The position numbers were made by a program, and so were the translations under genes. 64,000 nucleotides of DNA from Microcebus murinus (lineage: Eukaryota > Chordata > Mammalia > Primates > Cheirogaleidae). The stretch is from NCBI RefSeq assembly GCF_040939455.1, contig NC_134108.1, forward strand, positions 5,671,501-5,735,500, in the 5' to 3' direction. Position 1 is the first letter of the stretch. Each line of letters begins with the position of its first letter. The notes under the pieces were generated by a model that was given only the letters and a program-made list of their open reading frames with translations, made no database searches and had not been told where the DNA came from. Shown here in pieces: positions 12,861 to 25,257 of the stretch.

Positions 12861-14360
12861 CTTTTCATTTCTAATTAGAATAGGTTGCCACAGAGTCTAC
12901 TGGGAACAAATATTTTTCTGATGAGATTTCTTAGTCTATAAATAGACCTCTTCTTGTAATATGTTTTTATATATTCTGTGCATATTCTGATTTGTGTTAT
13001 TCAACATCGAGTACTCAGATTTCATGGACTGGTATTTTAGAGGAGGATCCTGTGCCTGGTGGGGTGTAGAGCAGCAGTCCAAGTGCTATTCTAGGCTAGC
13101 TCACGTTCTTAGTCTTTGTTGCATGGACACAGACTGCTTCTCCCAACTGTGGCCTTGCCATGTGATTATTAATTATCTAAACCAGATTATCTAAACCTCT
13201 TCTAAACCAGATTAGGTCTGTAGGACCAGCTATCCATTGTTTTACCTGCATCCTTCATGCTTATGACCCATCAGCATTCCCTCACTTTTGGGAAGATCTC
13301 TCTCCATGATAATATCTCTGGCTTCCTTCCAAACACATTCCTTCCCAATTGCTACTTTGTATGTGGATTTTACATTTATTTTAAAGGTTGGATATTTTAA
13401 CTGTTCCTGAATTTCATCAACAAGATGAAAAATAAAGGACGGAGAGGGAAAATGCTGTTTGTACATCTCCCTCTTGTTCATAGACGTTCCCTCAGGAGAA
13501 TTTGTATTGTCCCATTTTTCATGAATGGTAAATTACTTGATTTACCTTAAAGATTGTCCATTAGAAAATAGCCCACCTAAAAAGAACATCTGGAGGAATT
13601 AATAAGATCAGTTGTGGCAACAGGAACTATGTCATTCGCCTTGTCATTTAATACAAACCGAGATTAGAGTACTTTATTAGAGAAAAACAGAGTAGCGTGT
13701 TGGTTTCTCTAAATACCGGTAAAAAATTACTGATGAAGTTAAAAGATCTGTCTAAAGCTATCTTATTCCTAATAACAGCAAATATGTGATGTTCTTCTTT
13801 AAAAAAATTCCACTCCAACTACTTATGAGAATAAATGTGGAAGAATGAAGTTGATGTTATGAAGCTTTAATCACATGAGAGAAAAAACTCAGTAAACCGG
13901 ATGTTAGTTAGGAAATTATACCATAAGCCCTTCATGGTTGTATTGCATAGCACTCTAGGATTTTCATTTTTGAAGTATTTGTTTTATGTAGGAAGTGTTA
14001 AATACAACTTTTGTGATAAATTGATTCATAGTGAATATTGCTTTATTTTCCTCAAATTTGAGAAAAAATTTTACATTTCAACTGCTGAGCTTACTCTTCT
14101 GCCTCAATAAAAGGGGGTGAAGGGCCCCCCCAACACTCACTGGTGAATGAAATACTGGCAGGAGAGCAGTAGCTTTCCTAGACCTTCTTAACAGCAATGA
14201 GGACTCTCATGGATTGTAGGGCTTAGATTTTCACAAATTATAGTCTGTCCCCTCAAACAAATGTTAAACTCCCAAGTCACCGACTATGTTACATTTACTT
14301 ACCTTTTGCTTCTGCATTTTTATCTACTTCAAAATACCTAATGCAGCCATTTGCATAACA
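12861..14360. other. Unique AT-rich DNA
   Basis: No repeat or gene recognised. Short frames on both strands look like chance. An imperfect repeat of 'ctaaaccagatta' occurs around 13180-13215. Confidence 0.45.
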
Positions 14361-14960
14361 AATTGTATTAGCTAGGGCTAATACAATTAAAAGAAGCAGA
14401 AATTCTTTCAATTAAAAGAAGCAGAAATTTATTAATAACTCAGACTGGCTTAAGTAAAAAGGGAATTTGTTGTATCCAATATTTGTGAGTTACTGGCATT
14501 AACACTGGCTTCAGACGTGACTTAATCCAGGTGCTCAAACTAGACTCAGGCATCTCAAATCTGTCCCTTGATTTTCCTGAGTTTCCTTCTTTTGCTTAAC
14601 TTCTCGAACAGTTGCTTAATGAAGTGACTTCACTGAATTATTCAATGATAATTAAGCAGTTCTTCCTGAGTTTAGCTCATTAAGCAGGCTGGGTCCTCTT
14701 GGTGACAGAAAGGCCACCCTAAGCTTCAGGCTTACATTCTGCCAGTTTAGCAAGCCTAGTGGAAAGAAAGGGCCTCTTTCTTAATCGTTCCAGCAAAAGC
14801 CACAGGGATAGCTGTTATTGGACTGTCTCAGGTTGCAACCCAGTTCTAGGTCCTAAACCTGCTGCTTTGGCCACTGGAATATAACATGTGGATTGGCCAA
14901 CCCTAATCGAAGCCTATAACTCTGTGTTTGTGTGCATAAAGGCTATGTTAGCCCTACTTA
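14361..14960 (-). mobile_element. Candidate old LTR (antisense), family unresolved
   Basis: It begins with 'tgtattagctaggg', the usual antisense start of MaLR-type LTRs, and continues with a short tandem duplication and a steroid-like 'ggcttacattctgccagttt' stretch near 14730 that resembles known mammalian LTR sequence. The end around 14960 is guessed, and no target duplication was found. Confidence 0.4.
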
Positions 14961-15089
14961 AGTGACATGGTCTAAATAGATTAGAATTGTGGTTTCTCAG
15001 AAGCCAGTGAAGTTGTTCTTATCAAACAAAGGGGAAAAGCAAGAATTATAGGCAGATAAAAACACACTAAATATGATTGCCTTATATAC

Positions 15090-15090
15090 A

Positions 15091-15122
<32 letters not shown>

Positions 15123-15150
15123 TGTGCGTGTGTGTGTGTGTATGTGTGTC
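15090..15150 (+). repeat. (TG)n microsatellite
   Basis: About 60 bp of alternating tg, interrupted by single tatg and cg variants. It is able to adopt Z-DNA. It accounts for a cysteine/valine-rich open frame beginning at 15073. Confidence 0.97.
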
Positions 15151-15238
15151 TGTCTATGTTTATATACCTTTGGGGGGAGGATGATACAATTACATAGCTC
15201 TTATGCTGACCTTTGTCTATCAGTCAGTATAGAAAGTA

Positions 15239-15573
15239 GGCCGGGCGCGGTGGCTCACGCCTGTAATCCTAGCACTCTGGGAGGCCGAGGAGGGCGGATT
15301 GCTCGAGGTCAGGAGTTTGAAACCAGCCTGAGCAAGAGCAAGACTCCGTCTCTACTATATAAATAGAAAGAAATTAATTGGCCAACTAATAAATATAGAA
15401 AAAATTAGCCGGGCATCGTGGCGCATGCCTGTAGTCCCAGCTACTTGGGAGGCTGAGGCAGGAGGATTGTCTGAGCCCAGGAGTTTGAGGTTGCTGTGAG
15501 CTAGGCTGACGCCACGGCACTCACTCTAGCCTGGGCAACAAAGCGAGACTCTGTCGCAAAAAAAAAAAAAAAA
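15239..15573 (+). mobile_element. Alu SINE, strepsirrhine type
   Basis: Complete dimeric Alu from 'ggccgggcgcggtggctca' to a poly(A) tail at about 15559-15573. The left monomer has Pol III A-box and B-box sequence ('ggtggctcacgcc' and 'gaggtcaggag' regions). The extended linker with 'aattggccaact' is present, as is the cactcact duplication near the 3' end. Only a short, uncertain target duplication (agaaagta-like) is visible. Confidence 0.97.
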
Positions 15574-15576
15574 GTA

Positions 15577-15960
15577 TCAGAGCTGTAACAAATACCTCAA
15601 TATTCCCAGTGGCTTAACACAACAAAAAGTTTGTGTCCACCATAAGCTACAAGTCCAATGTGGGTCTGCTTGATGTGGTTGCTTAGGCCCCACTTAGGCT
15701 GATGCAGACTCCACCTTGACATGTTTCCATAATCCACAAGGCAGGGGGAAATGGCACTCTGGAGCTCTTGCACAGGCATCTTATGCTGTGGCCGGGAGGT
15801 GACACCCTTTGTTCCACTCACACCTCATTAGCCACAACAGCAAGCTGGAGTGTCTCAGAAAAGAGGATGGTACAACACATGATGGCTGCAACCCTTGTTC
15901 AAAGACCATAGTAACATCCTAAAGTACTCTGAAGCCCCTTATAACTTGTCATGTCAAGTA
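15577..15960. other. Possible old LTR-type repeat, unresolved
   Basis: The stretch 'cagtggcttaacacaacaaa' followed by a 'caaggcagggggaaatggca' segment resembles antisense internal parts of old mammalian LTRs, but I cannot name a family or fix the ends. Confidence 0.3.
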
Positions 15961-16169
15961 CACTTTTCCTTATAAAAAAAGTCCTTAAGCTTAATTTCTG
16001 CCAGTCCAGTACATACACAAATAAAATAGCCCAATAGCATGCTGAGCACTGCCTGAAAGTCCAAAGAAAAGCTTTGCACCAATTAACTCTTGACTGAAAT
16101 TGAAGCCTTACCCCAAACTCATATGACTTTAATGATTTGATTAGCTTTGTCTCTGATTATTAATGTATG

Positions 16170-16335
16170 AATCACTTATTCATTTGTTCAATATTTACTG
16201 GGCACTTACTATATACCAGGAATGGTACTTGGTACAGTGGATACAGCACAGTGCCCAAGTTGTAAAACTTATAGTCTAGTCAGGAAGACGGATATTAAAC
16301 TGGACAATGCTGTGTTTGATGAAATGTTAATAACT
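16170..16335 (-). mobile_element. L2 LINE 3' end (antisense)
   Basis: It opens with 'ttcatttgttcaatatttac', then 'gggcacttactatataccag' and 'gatacagcacagtgcc', the standard antisense order of the L2 3' terminus. Very short and old. Confidence 0.75.
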
Positions 16336-16564
16336 CAGATCATAGATTATAACATTTCAGCATGTGTGATTGGGTAGACAGACCAGATGTGAGGGCCTGC
16401 TCTTAATTTTGGACTATGTGTCTAAAGCATATGTGCCTTGAAATCTAAGTTGCTCAACCTCACAACAACCCCAGGTAACGGTGGGCATCTGATGTGTGAA
16501 TTTCCCTCATTACCTTTTGTAAAAAGATGAGCAAATAAAGGGGGGTGACATGTAACTTTGGGTT

Positions 16565-17082
16565 TGTATAAGTTTCTATGGCTGCATAACAAGTTAGTCC
16601 AAAATTTATGACCTCAAACAATGGTTATGCATTATCTTTCATGGTTTCTGTAGGTCTGGAATTTCTGAGGGCCTGCTAGGCAAATTCTTGATTTGAGTGT
16701 CTTCGTGCAGTGTTAGTGGGATATAGTCATCTGAAGACTTGACTAAAGTTAGAAGATTGACTTCTAATGTGGTTAATTACATTGTTCATGTAGCAAATTG
16801 GTGCTGGCTGTTGGCTGAGATTCTCAGTTCTTCTCTATTTGGGCATTTCCACAGGACAGTTTCTGTGTTCCTTTGGCATGACAACTGGCTTCCCCTAGAC
16901 TGAGCGATCCAAAAATTCATTGCATTTCATGGTCTAGCCTTGGAAGTTGCACACATTATTGCCACCCCATATTGTACTGATCACACAGGGCCAGCCATAG
17001 TTGATGTGAGAAGGGATTATGCAAGAGTGTGAATACCAGACCCATGCATCATTGAGGTCTGTCTTGAAGACTAGCTGGCACA
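16565..17082 (-). mobile_element. MLT1-type MaLR LTR (antisense)
   Basis: The order 'tgtataagtttctatggctg', 'ggctgttggctgagattctc', 'tggcatgacaactggcttcc', 'gagcgatccaaa', 'ggtctagccttggaagt' and 'gtgtgaataccaga' matches an MLT1-type LTR on the minus strand. The proposed end (ctggcaca) gives TG...CA termini. No convincing 5-bp duplication remains, in keeping with great age. Confidence 0.75.
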
Positions 17083-19303
17083 GAGTAACCCGTGGCTGCC
17101 TCCCAGCAGGCCATCTCTTTCTGTAATAATGAAATTATAATACTTAGGTGAGCTGATTGAGATAATAAATCTTTTAAATGGTGGTTCAACACTCTCAATT
17201 CAGATAGTTCTTTGTTAGCTTTCCACTGCAAACAGGCATTAAGGCAACTAAAGCAACCACTGGCATTCATTCAAATAGTACAGGGCTGTATATAGCATTC
17301 AGTCTCCAATTAATTACACTGGGAAAATGGGATGCCAATGCTCTTAATTAAACTTTAAACACATAAAGTATTTAAAAGTATTTGTCATAACCACAGTAAT
17401 ATCTATATGCTACTTTTCTGTCCCCTTACGTGACGAGCTCCATTTCTTGGGGACAGAATTTATGCTGCATTGTAGTTCTCAGAAAATTAGTGATGTGAGT
17501 TTTTTTTTTTTTTTTACAAAAACAAAATTAATATGTTTCACTGGGACTCCCTAAGATAAGGTGTTGGGGTATATCTCAAATGTTAGCATTTCTACAGGGA
17601 AGCCTTTTATATTTACGTGAAACAGTTTCTACAGGGAAGCCTTTTGTCTATAATGACACTATGATGGCTTGTTTTAAGTGTTCCAAATATTCCCTCCATA
17701 AAGAAAAAAGAAAAGGCTGCTCTTCATAGACTGCAGCTATGTAGACTGTCTTGTAGTAATGACTAAGTGGATCTATTACAATTCCAGTGAGTACTCAGTT
17801 AACCTTAAAAACATTTGAGTTGGTAGTAGGTCCATGATAAGGATAATTTAGAGGAATACATATTTCTGTATCACACTCTAAGCTCTTAGAAGTAAGTATT
17901 CATTTTTGACCAGGACCTTTCTAAGGAAAAGCAAAACTCTATCTCACTTTGAAGGTAACTCCCTAGAGTTGCGGAGGACCTTTCTGAATTGCACCTCCTC
18001 ATCTGAACCACCTAAAGTTTATGGTCCTAACTAAAATGGTGGTGGTGAGGGGGGTGGAGATTCATGAACAAGTATATTCTTACCAGTGTGTTTCAAGAAA
18101 CTATTCCTCAAATACATAAAAAATTTGTTAATGTTATGGAAGAGCAGGAAATGCTAGATTTTAAATGACTACAGTGAAGGAAAATAAAATTTATATTAGA
18201 AGCTTTTGAAAATATATGATTATTTTGCTAACAACTACATATAAAAATATACTTTTTGACATTATATTGACTATATAGAAAAATTTAAAAAGGTTTACAA
18301 GTAAACTTTGTTGTTTCTTATGTCTTTGGTAATCAAAATGAATGTACAATCATATAATAATAGTTTAGTGAGCAACCAATAGTCTTTATCTGAGTTGTCA
18401 GATTAATTTTATTAAACACTTTTAAAAGTGTTTTTAAAGGATTCTTCTCTAAGTTGTAGTAAAGTTGATTGTTAGCTGTTTTCAAGGAGAAAAAAATGTG
18501 GCATTTATGATGTCCCTTGGATCATAAAACTATTTTAAGTAAACAAAAACGCACATCTCAAAATAAAGATATTTTCTAGATAAAAATCCTGCCATTTATT
18601 CTCACCACAGTGTCATGTTGAAGGCCTCCAGCTAATTTAGGAATTTCATAGATTGTCTAGATTCCACATTATGACATTTCAGTTAAATGGGAGTTGATGG
18701 TATCATCTTGTAGGAGTAAACAAGATTGTATATGTAAAAGTTCATCTCTATTGTCTTGTTTATGGATTCACATTTATGGATTCAGTACGAACCTTAAGAG
18801 TGTCTTTCCTGTCATCTCATAATCTCCTAGCCTCACCCAGCATCAGCTGGTTGTCTATTTCACTTTAAATGGTAGGACATGATCCTACCAGAACAGTCAC
18901 CTGAATGCTGGAGCCAGCTTGGGTGAGAAGAGGATTCATGTGAAACACACAATCAGAGCTTGAGCTCTGTGGAACTGCTGTGTGATGGCACCTTTACCCT
19001 AAGAGTGTCAAGATTCCGGATCACGTGCAGGGTCAGGGAAAGCTCAGCACTGATTCTGGATCAGATATGATCCTAACTTTTGAAACCAAACATCCGTGTC
19101 GGCACATTTAACTGTTATCAAAGTTGTATTCTCAAATACAAATATCTTCACAGACAATAGAAATAAAGAGCAAATTTTTATTAGAATCCTTCTTCTATTT
19201 TAGCAATGATGGACTGAGCCCAAAAAATGTAGAAAACTATTTCAAGGAGCTTACAGTTTGGCATCAATATAGTATTAGGCATCAGAACAAATGGAGGACT
19301 TAG
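17083..19303. other. Unique AT-rich DNA
   Basis: No transposon family recognised. Two local curiosities: a 20-bp direct repeat 'tttctacagggaagcctttt' (17589 and 17626, period 37) and a perfect 20-bp palindrome at 18414-18433. Confidence 0.5.
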
Positions 19304-19360
19304 AAATAGTGGCTGTATCCACTATTTGGATGTTGGAAGTCCAACACAAATGTTGGACTT
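19304..19360. repeat. Two adjacent perfect hairpins
   Basis: Hairpin one has 9-bp arms (19304-19312 and 19319-19327) with a 6-nt loop. Hairpin two has 10-bp arms (19337-19346 and 19351-19360) with a 4-nt loop. A competing stem of 7 bp links 19331-19337 to 19340-19346. Both arms match without mismatch. No known RNA family was recognised. Confidence 0.85.
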
Positions 19361-21784
19361 GCCTGATCTATACGCTTTGCTGTTATCAATGGTTTGCCTG
19401 GTTCACCTATAAATATTATATAAATTATAGTACGGTAAAAAGTAATAGTATATGATCTTTTTCCAGAACAGGAGTGTGTATCTACAGGACTAGAGTTGAG
19501 TGAAGGGAGAGTTAAGACACAGAATCATAGGTATAATGGAATAATTAAAGGCAGGAAGGTGAGAGCAGGAGAATTGCTACAGCAGCTTGTACAGAGATGA
19601 GTGGTTACTTGTGATGAGCACAAACAGTAGGAGACATAGCACCAAAAGCGTCTGAAAGCAATAAGGCCTCTTTGACCTCCTGGAAAGGCTTTGTGGTCTC
19701 AGTGGGGCCTGGATCTTGAGGCCCTGGGTCTGAGCAGACGTGATGGCATTGCTACCTTTGAAGATCAACAATAACTAGATAGACAGAGGACACTATACCC
19801 CATACAAATGCAAACCACAAATGCAAGAAAGCATTTTGTGTAAAAGATTTTAGGCATATTGCTTTTCTTCTACTGGGTCAGCCATGAAAAAAGAGCGTAC
19901 AAGCAAGAAATTTATTCATGTATTCATCAATAGCATCCAAAAGAAAAAAAAAATGAAGTCATCAAACGGCAACATTAGGAAAAGTGAAGAATGTTAAAAT
20001 CCAAAGGACAGTATCATAAAGATACTCAGACTACCTAAAATCCATAATCCTAGCCAAGTGTGCTATTTAAATCCTAGAGTTGTCAATATTTATTCCCGGG
20101 AAAAATGTAATGTATTGGCCTTTTAGAAATAATGCACTAATCTTAGCTTTAGCACTAAGCTAAGATTTTTTACAAGTCTATAAAAGAAGTGTGAACCTTG
20201 CCACATTACATCTTTCCAGGCAGAGTGCCAGGAGGGCTATGTGGAAGGAGCCTGGAAGTGGTGCAATGTGGTGGCCCAGCTGTCAAGTAGACGTAGTAAG
20301 AAAATTATCTTCCGGAATGAGCTCACATTGCAGATTTTCTAAATCCACTTGAAATAATTATTTCAACATTTTTAGTTCCACATCCATGGCCAGCTAAAAC
20401 AATTATCACATGAATTAATGGTGAGGTTCATCAGAATATTCTTGGAATTATAATAGCACTTTTAAAAAACAAAATCTAGCATTTTAGAATTAAAAGAAGG
20501 TACCCATGGAACTTATCAAATATTTGACTTATGTTGAGAATAGTCTGTAGTGTTTTATTTCTTCTTCCCTAAAAGTTTATTTCATGTTTAACTTTTATTT
20601 TTATAGACTTGTATATATTGTGCTGTACTTTTTGATACTATCTCTACCAGAAAAACAGAGTTAACAATTTACTCAATAATCATTTTTTAATGAATAGTCA
20701 AATAATACTAATATGATAGTTAATATACCTTAGCAGTATATTCATGCATTTGTCATCTCCATAAAAAAAGTCAGAAGCTTTGGAAAGACAAATATAAATA
20801 ACTTTTTAAAGAAATTTAGGTACATATTTTTACTAATTTTTATTATTTGATTCATAGATTTAATTTTTAGAAAAGCAATTATCAAAGAAAGAGAGTGAAT
20901 TAGTAAGATTTTGGAGTCAAGTCAGAATCAGACTCTTTCCTACATGTTATGTCAGATCTCGTGAGGTTAAAGAAGTTTCCAGAATTTATGGAAAATGAAG
21001 TGAGACTAGCCCTAGTTCCTATTATCTAGCACTTAAAGTTAATCCATCATTAACAGGTTAATGATGGTATTGTTATTCTTACAAGCAATGACAGTCTTCA
21101 AAGACAAAGATAAGAAAAACTGACAAATATAGTTTTACCTTGAGCCTGCACTAAATTAGAATGCCATATAATAAATAGTACTTAAGAAAAAAAAACTGAA
21201 AAGAAAAATAGTGACATGGACCCTTGGATTACATAACACCGCTGTTATATTTTCAGAGTAAAGCAGCAGGCACAATCGCTGTTTCCTTGGAGCACTGGTA
21301 TTCTTCCAGGCAGTAAAGTTTCAGACCAGTGAGTTGCTGGCTTCAGTCTGATGTTGCTGACTTGGTCAGCATCTGGCAGACATCTCCCTCTCTTGTCCAC
21401 GGGCAGGATGAAACTGGCCCATAATGAGAATCTAATGGACGGGCATCCACTGTGGAAAAGCTGCATCACCTAACCATTTGGGTCCATAGGATGCAGTTTC
21501 AAGAACTTTGGCAACATTAGTCAATTAAAAAAAAAAAAAATGACATTGACTCTATCCTTAGCCTTGGTGATGATATGCCTGCTGAACCTGTTATGAGCAG
21601 GTTGCAGCAAGGATGTCACTTTCTGTGGTTGGTGAGAGGTAATCTTATGAGATTAGACAAAGGCCAATTGCACGTGTGGAGAAACACTGTAATAAAACCA
21701 TGCATAGGATTGTTATCCTAGCATGAATAAGTATATAGGAAACTCAGAAAATTAGAAAGCTTGTTTACTTTTGTATTGAAGAGT
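19361..21784. other. Unique DNA with further inverted repeats
   Basis: No transposon or gene recognised. Perfect inverted repeats occur at 20139-20149/20157-20167 (11 bp) and 21044-21052/21059-21067 (9 bp). A minus-strand frame at 21245-21469 (74 codons) has no recognisable domain. Confidence 0.5.
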
Positions 21785-22020
21785 GGGGAAAGCTCTTAAG
21801 TCAGAGGCCTAGGTTTGAATTACAGCTTTACCACTTATTAGAAGGATGAATAAGTTACTTTTCTTCTCTGAAGTTTTGTTTCCTAAATTGTAAATTGTGA
21901 ATGATAATATTAATATCTAGTTTATACAGTCATGCAAGGTAAATAAACGAGCATGCTTTTGCCAAGTACCTGCTATAATACACAATAGGTACCAAGAAAT
22001 TATTTTATGATTAAAATGAA
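21785..22020 (+). mobile_element. MIR SINE
   Basis: MIR landmarks occur in order: 'taggtttgaattacagcttt', 'ccacttatta', a decayed tail of the core near 'gaatgataatattaatatc' and 'agtacctgctataatacaca' near the 3' end. Heavily diverged. Confidence 0.65.
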
Positions 22021-22080
22021 TTATAGGACAGCTTTTAGATTGGGTAGAGGGACTGTAAAATGCCTCTCTGTGGTATGATT

Positions 22081-22106
22081 TTTGTTTGTTTGTTTGTTTG
22101 TTTGTT
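22081..22106 (+). repeat. (TTTG)n microsatellite
   Basis: Six to seven tttg units just upstream of the L1 insertion site. Confidence 0.95.
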
Positions 22107-22152
22107 AAATGAACACGTCAATGTGCAACACTTTTTAAAAATTATTATTTGA

Positions 22153-24162
22153 GGAGACTTTAAGATGACCAACAGAATCAAGACTTGTCAGACCTTCCTG
22201 GCAGCGGAGATGAGAGTTAGACTGAGGGGAGCAGAGGGTTATTGCTGATTGGGAGTGGACCACAGGGACTGACACCAGTGGAGTCTGGGGACACTACCAG
22301 GAAGAACTGAGGAGCTGGGAGAGAGGAGGATAGAAGGGAGAAATCAGTGCAAACTAGCTCAAGGGAGTTTTGGAGTCCAGGGACAGGGCAAGGGTTTTAT
22401 TCCCCCTTCCCTCCCTGGGGTCTCAGGCCTGCAGTGGGACACAGGACTCTCATCCCACAGGAGAGTGCCACAAGAGACCAGTGAGCTGGCATCCGTCCTC
22501 TGCAACTCCTCCACTCCTGGCATCCCAGGAAGTAATTTTGGCTCAAGCCACTTGTAACCTTGTGGCTGCACCCCCACCCCTTAGCAACCGCCAAAGCCCC
22601 TTGCCCTGACTGAGCCTGCCTTGGGCAATGGGACTGTACTCCGTGCTGAGCCTGCCTCCGACAGCCTAGCTGCCACTGAGGCTCAGAGAGGAGGGCAGTC
22701 ATGGTGCTGCAGCATGAGCTCAGAGAGGAGGAGGGCAGATCAGTGCTCCCCCACCCCAGCTTGACAGCAGTGCAGGAGGACCACAGCCTCTTCCACTGGA
22801 GTTCTCTGTACTGAGTGGCCCCCTTTCAGCACCAAGGGTGCGTTTCTGCAGGGCAGCCTCTGTTTGAGAGCTTCCTACCCACAGGTGTTATGCGAGTCCA
22901 CCAGCTGATGGTGCAAGTGGTGGGGTGGGGAGGCAGGGGAAGAGGTCTGGGTTTCAGGGTCAGGTGACAAGCGAGAGCCCATGCCCATCGGGAGGGTGTG
23001 GAGGCTCACAGGAGAAGAGGGATCTGTATCTGTGCCCTATCTCCACCTCACCCCACCCTGGAGGAGAACCACCATATTGGAGTTTGCTGAACCAGTGAGA
23101 CTCAATTTGCATACGTACTGGTTCCCAGGGCAACTGAATACCTCTGGTGCTGCAAGAGGAATCAGAGAAGCTGACCCCCCACCACCACTCAGTTTAATAG
23201 GAGTTCAGCTTGATCCAAGAGTTCCTTTAGCTGTCACTACTCCCCTAGTAGGAGTGTCGCTCTGGTGGAGTCTTCTGGGAATAGAGAGGCCCAGCTACCT
23301 CTCCTTGGGGTCTAGTGGTGGAAAAGGCAAGCACAATTGGAGATCTCCCATCTACCAGTGTCCATGCCAACAAACACCGATGAGCCAGACACACAAACTA
23401 GAGAAGCTTGAGTGTCCATTTTGGGCAGAGAGGAAACACAAGTGGACTGATCAGAGGGGAAAGTGTCTGGATTTGTGGACAAGAACAGAAAAAGCTAGGC
23501 TAGAGGCCTCAGTAGTCCCATTAGTAGGCTCCTCCCATTAGGAACAGCCCTCCAAGCTTAGAGAGATAGTCCTGAACTCCATGTCAGTAGCTCCCCCTAG
23601 TAGCCAGATAAACAACCTCTGAGCCCCATGGAGGCTCACACACCCAGGCTCTTACACCCCAGCTATGATCTAACTTGCTTCTCCCCTGACCTCAGAGGGG
23701 AACGGAGTCCAAGCAACCCCTGGGAGCTACAAGGCCTCTCCCATACCTTGGGGCATTTGTGTACTCCACCAGGGGGACCAAAGCCTACCACAGGCACAAT
23801 AGAATACCTCAGTAACTGGCTCCTCTACGGAAACTACAATCAATGCCAGCAGGAGCAACCCCTTAGCTAAACATAGTGCCTTCCATCTTAAGCTATTAGG
23901 GAGCAGTAGATTCATACCCATAAGTACAACCCACCAGCATAGAGCCTTAAATGGGGGACCAAACTCACTACACTCCATTGGGAAGAGGTGAAGACAATAG
24001 GTCAGAGTTAACCCAAGAGGCTCATTAAACCTACTAAAACACTCCAAAGGCTATTCAGGACCAGTGCTCTTCTCTTGGCATGCTCAGGGAACAATCCTTG
24101 GGGACTTTGAGACAGGGACATAAACCAGCCCTACCACCCCCAGCTCTCAACCAAGAAGCCAG
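22153..24162 (+). promoter_or_regulatory. L1 5' UTR / internal promoter region
   Basis: GC-rich leader starting directly after the target duplication with 'ggagactttaagatgacc'. In L1 this region carries an internal Pol II promoter. It is about 2 kb, longer than the roughly 0.9-kb human L1 5' UTR, and its sequence is not one I recognise from human L1. It contains a 186-codon sense frame (22981-23541) and antisense frames (22397-22702 and 23727-24047). Whether any is translated is unknown. Confidence 0.7.
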
Positions 24163-25230
24163 ATGAGAAATAATCAGCAAAGGATCTCTGGAAATATGAA
24201 AAATCAGAGTGAAAAGTCACCCCCAAAAGAAATTATTAGCTCTTCAACAACAAAACCAACTTAAAAATAAACAAAACAAAAAATATGACAGATGAAGAAT
24301 TTTGATGTATGGATTGTAAGAAAGCCCAATGAAATTCAAGAGAAATAGAAATCCAACACAAATAAGCCACAAAAGCAATGCAGGAAATGAATGAAAAATT
24401 CTGTCTAAAGAAATTGAAATATCAAGGAAAAACCAAACAGAAATTCTGGAAATGAAATTTGCATTTAAGGAATTAAAAAAACACAGTGGAAAGCCTTAAG
24501 AATAGACTGGGTCATGCAGAAGGAAGAATCTTAGAGCTTGAAGATAGCATCTATGAGCTAAACAAATCAGTCAAAGAGAAAGCACACAGAAGCAATAGGC
24601 ATGAACAAAGCATACAAGAAATGTGGAATTGTATAAAGAGGCCAATCATAAGAATGATAGGCACCGCTGAAGGTGAACAAGATAATACATAAAGGTTGGG
24701 TAATTTACTTGAGGGAATAATTGAAGAAAATTTCCCTGGCCTACCTAGAAATCTACATATCCAGGTACAAGAAGCACACAAGACTCCTGGGAGATTCAAT
24801 GTGAAAAGGCTATCACCACATCACATAGTTGGTAGGCTGGCCAAAGTAAATATGAAAGAGGCACTCCTACAAGCAGCAAGATGAAAACAGCAGGTAACCT
24901 ATAAAGGAAACATCATCAGGCTAACTGCAAACTTCTCAACTGAAATCTTACAAGCCAGAAGTGACTGGATACCCATCCTAAGTCTTCTAAGACAGAATTA
25001 TGTCCAGCCTGGAATTCTGCATCATGCAAAACTAAGCTTCCTATAGGAGGGAGAAATAAAGACTTTCCCAGACAGCCAATTGCTAATGGATTTGCAAAGC
25101 CCAGACCTGCCCTGTAGTAAGTACTCATACCCACATTATACACTGACCAGTGCAATGGACACATGAGTGTATAATCACCCAACAACCTAAAGTCCAGAGT
25201 GCACATTCCACAATGGCTCAAGAAGTAAAG
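24163..25230 (+). pseudogene. Broken L1 ORF1 (RNA-binding chaperone)
   Basis: ORF1p is the trimeric RNA chaperone of the L1 ribonucleoprotein. The likely start at 24163 is followed by a lysine/serine/proline-rich N-terminus including an SPPKE motif, as in primate ORF1p. A stop at 24262-24264 ends this after 33 codons. Further on, a coiled-coil-like stretch (24486-24692, with ILELED and EQSIQEMW) leads into the RRM-like core, then after a frame break EGIIEENFPGLPRNLHIQVQ (from about 24710) and the C-terminal RLTANFSTEILQARSDW region near 24920. Several stops and shifts make it non-functional. The 3' limit is approximate. Confidence 0.85.
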
Positions 25231-25257
25231 TGAAACATTAAGTGTCTACCCAACAAG

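Noticed and set aside
15073..15366. 97-codon frame rich in Cys and Val, continuing into an Alu
   Set aside because: Translation of the (TG)n microsatellite and of the left Alu monomer.
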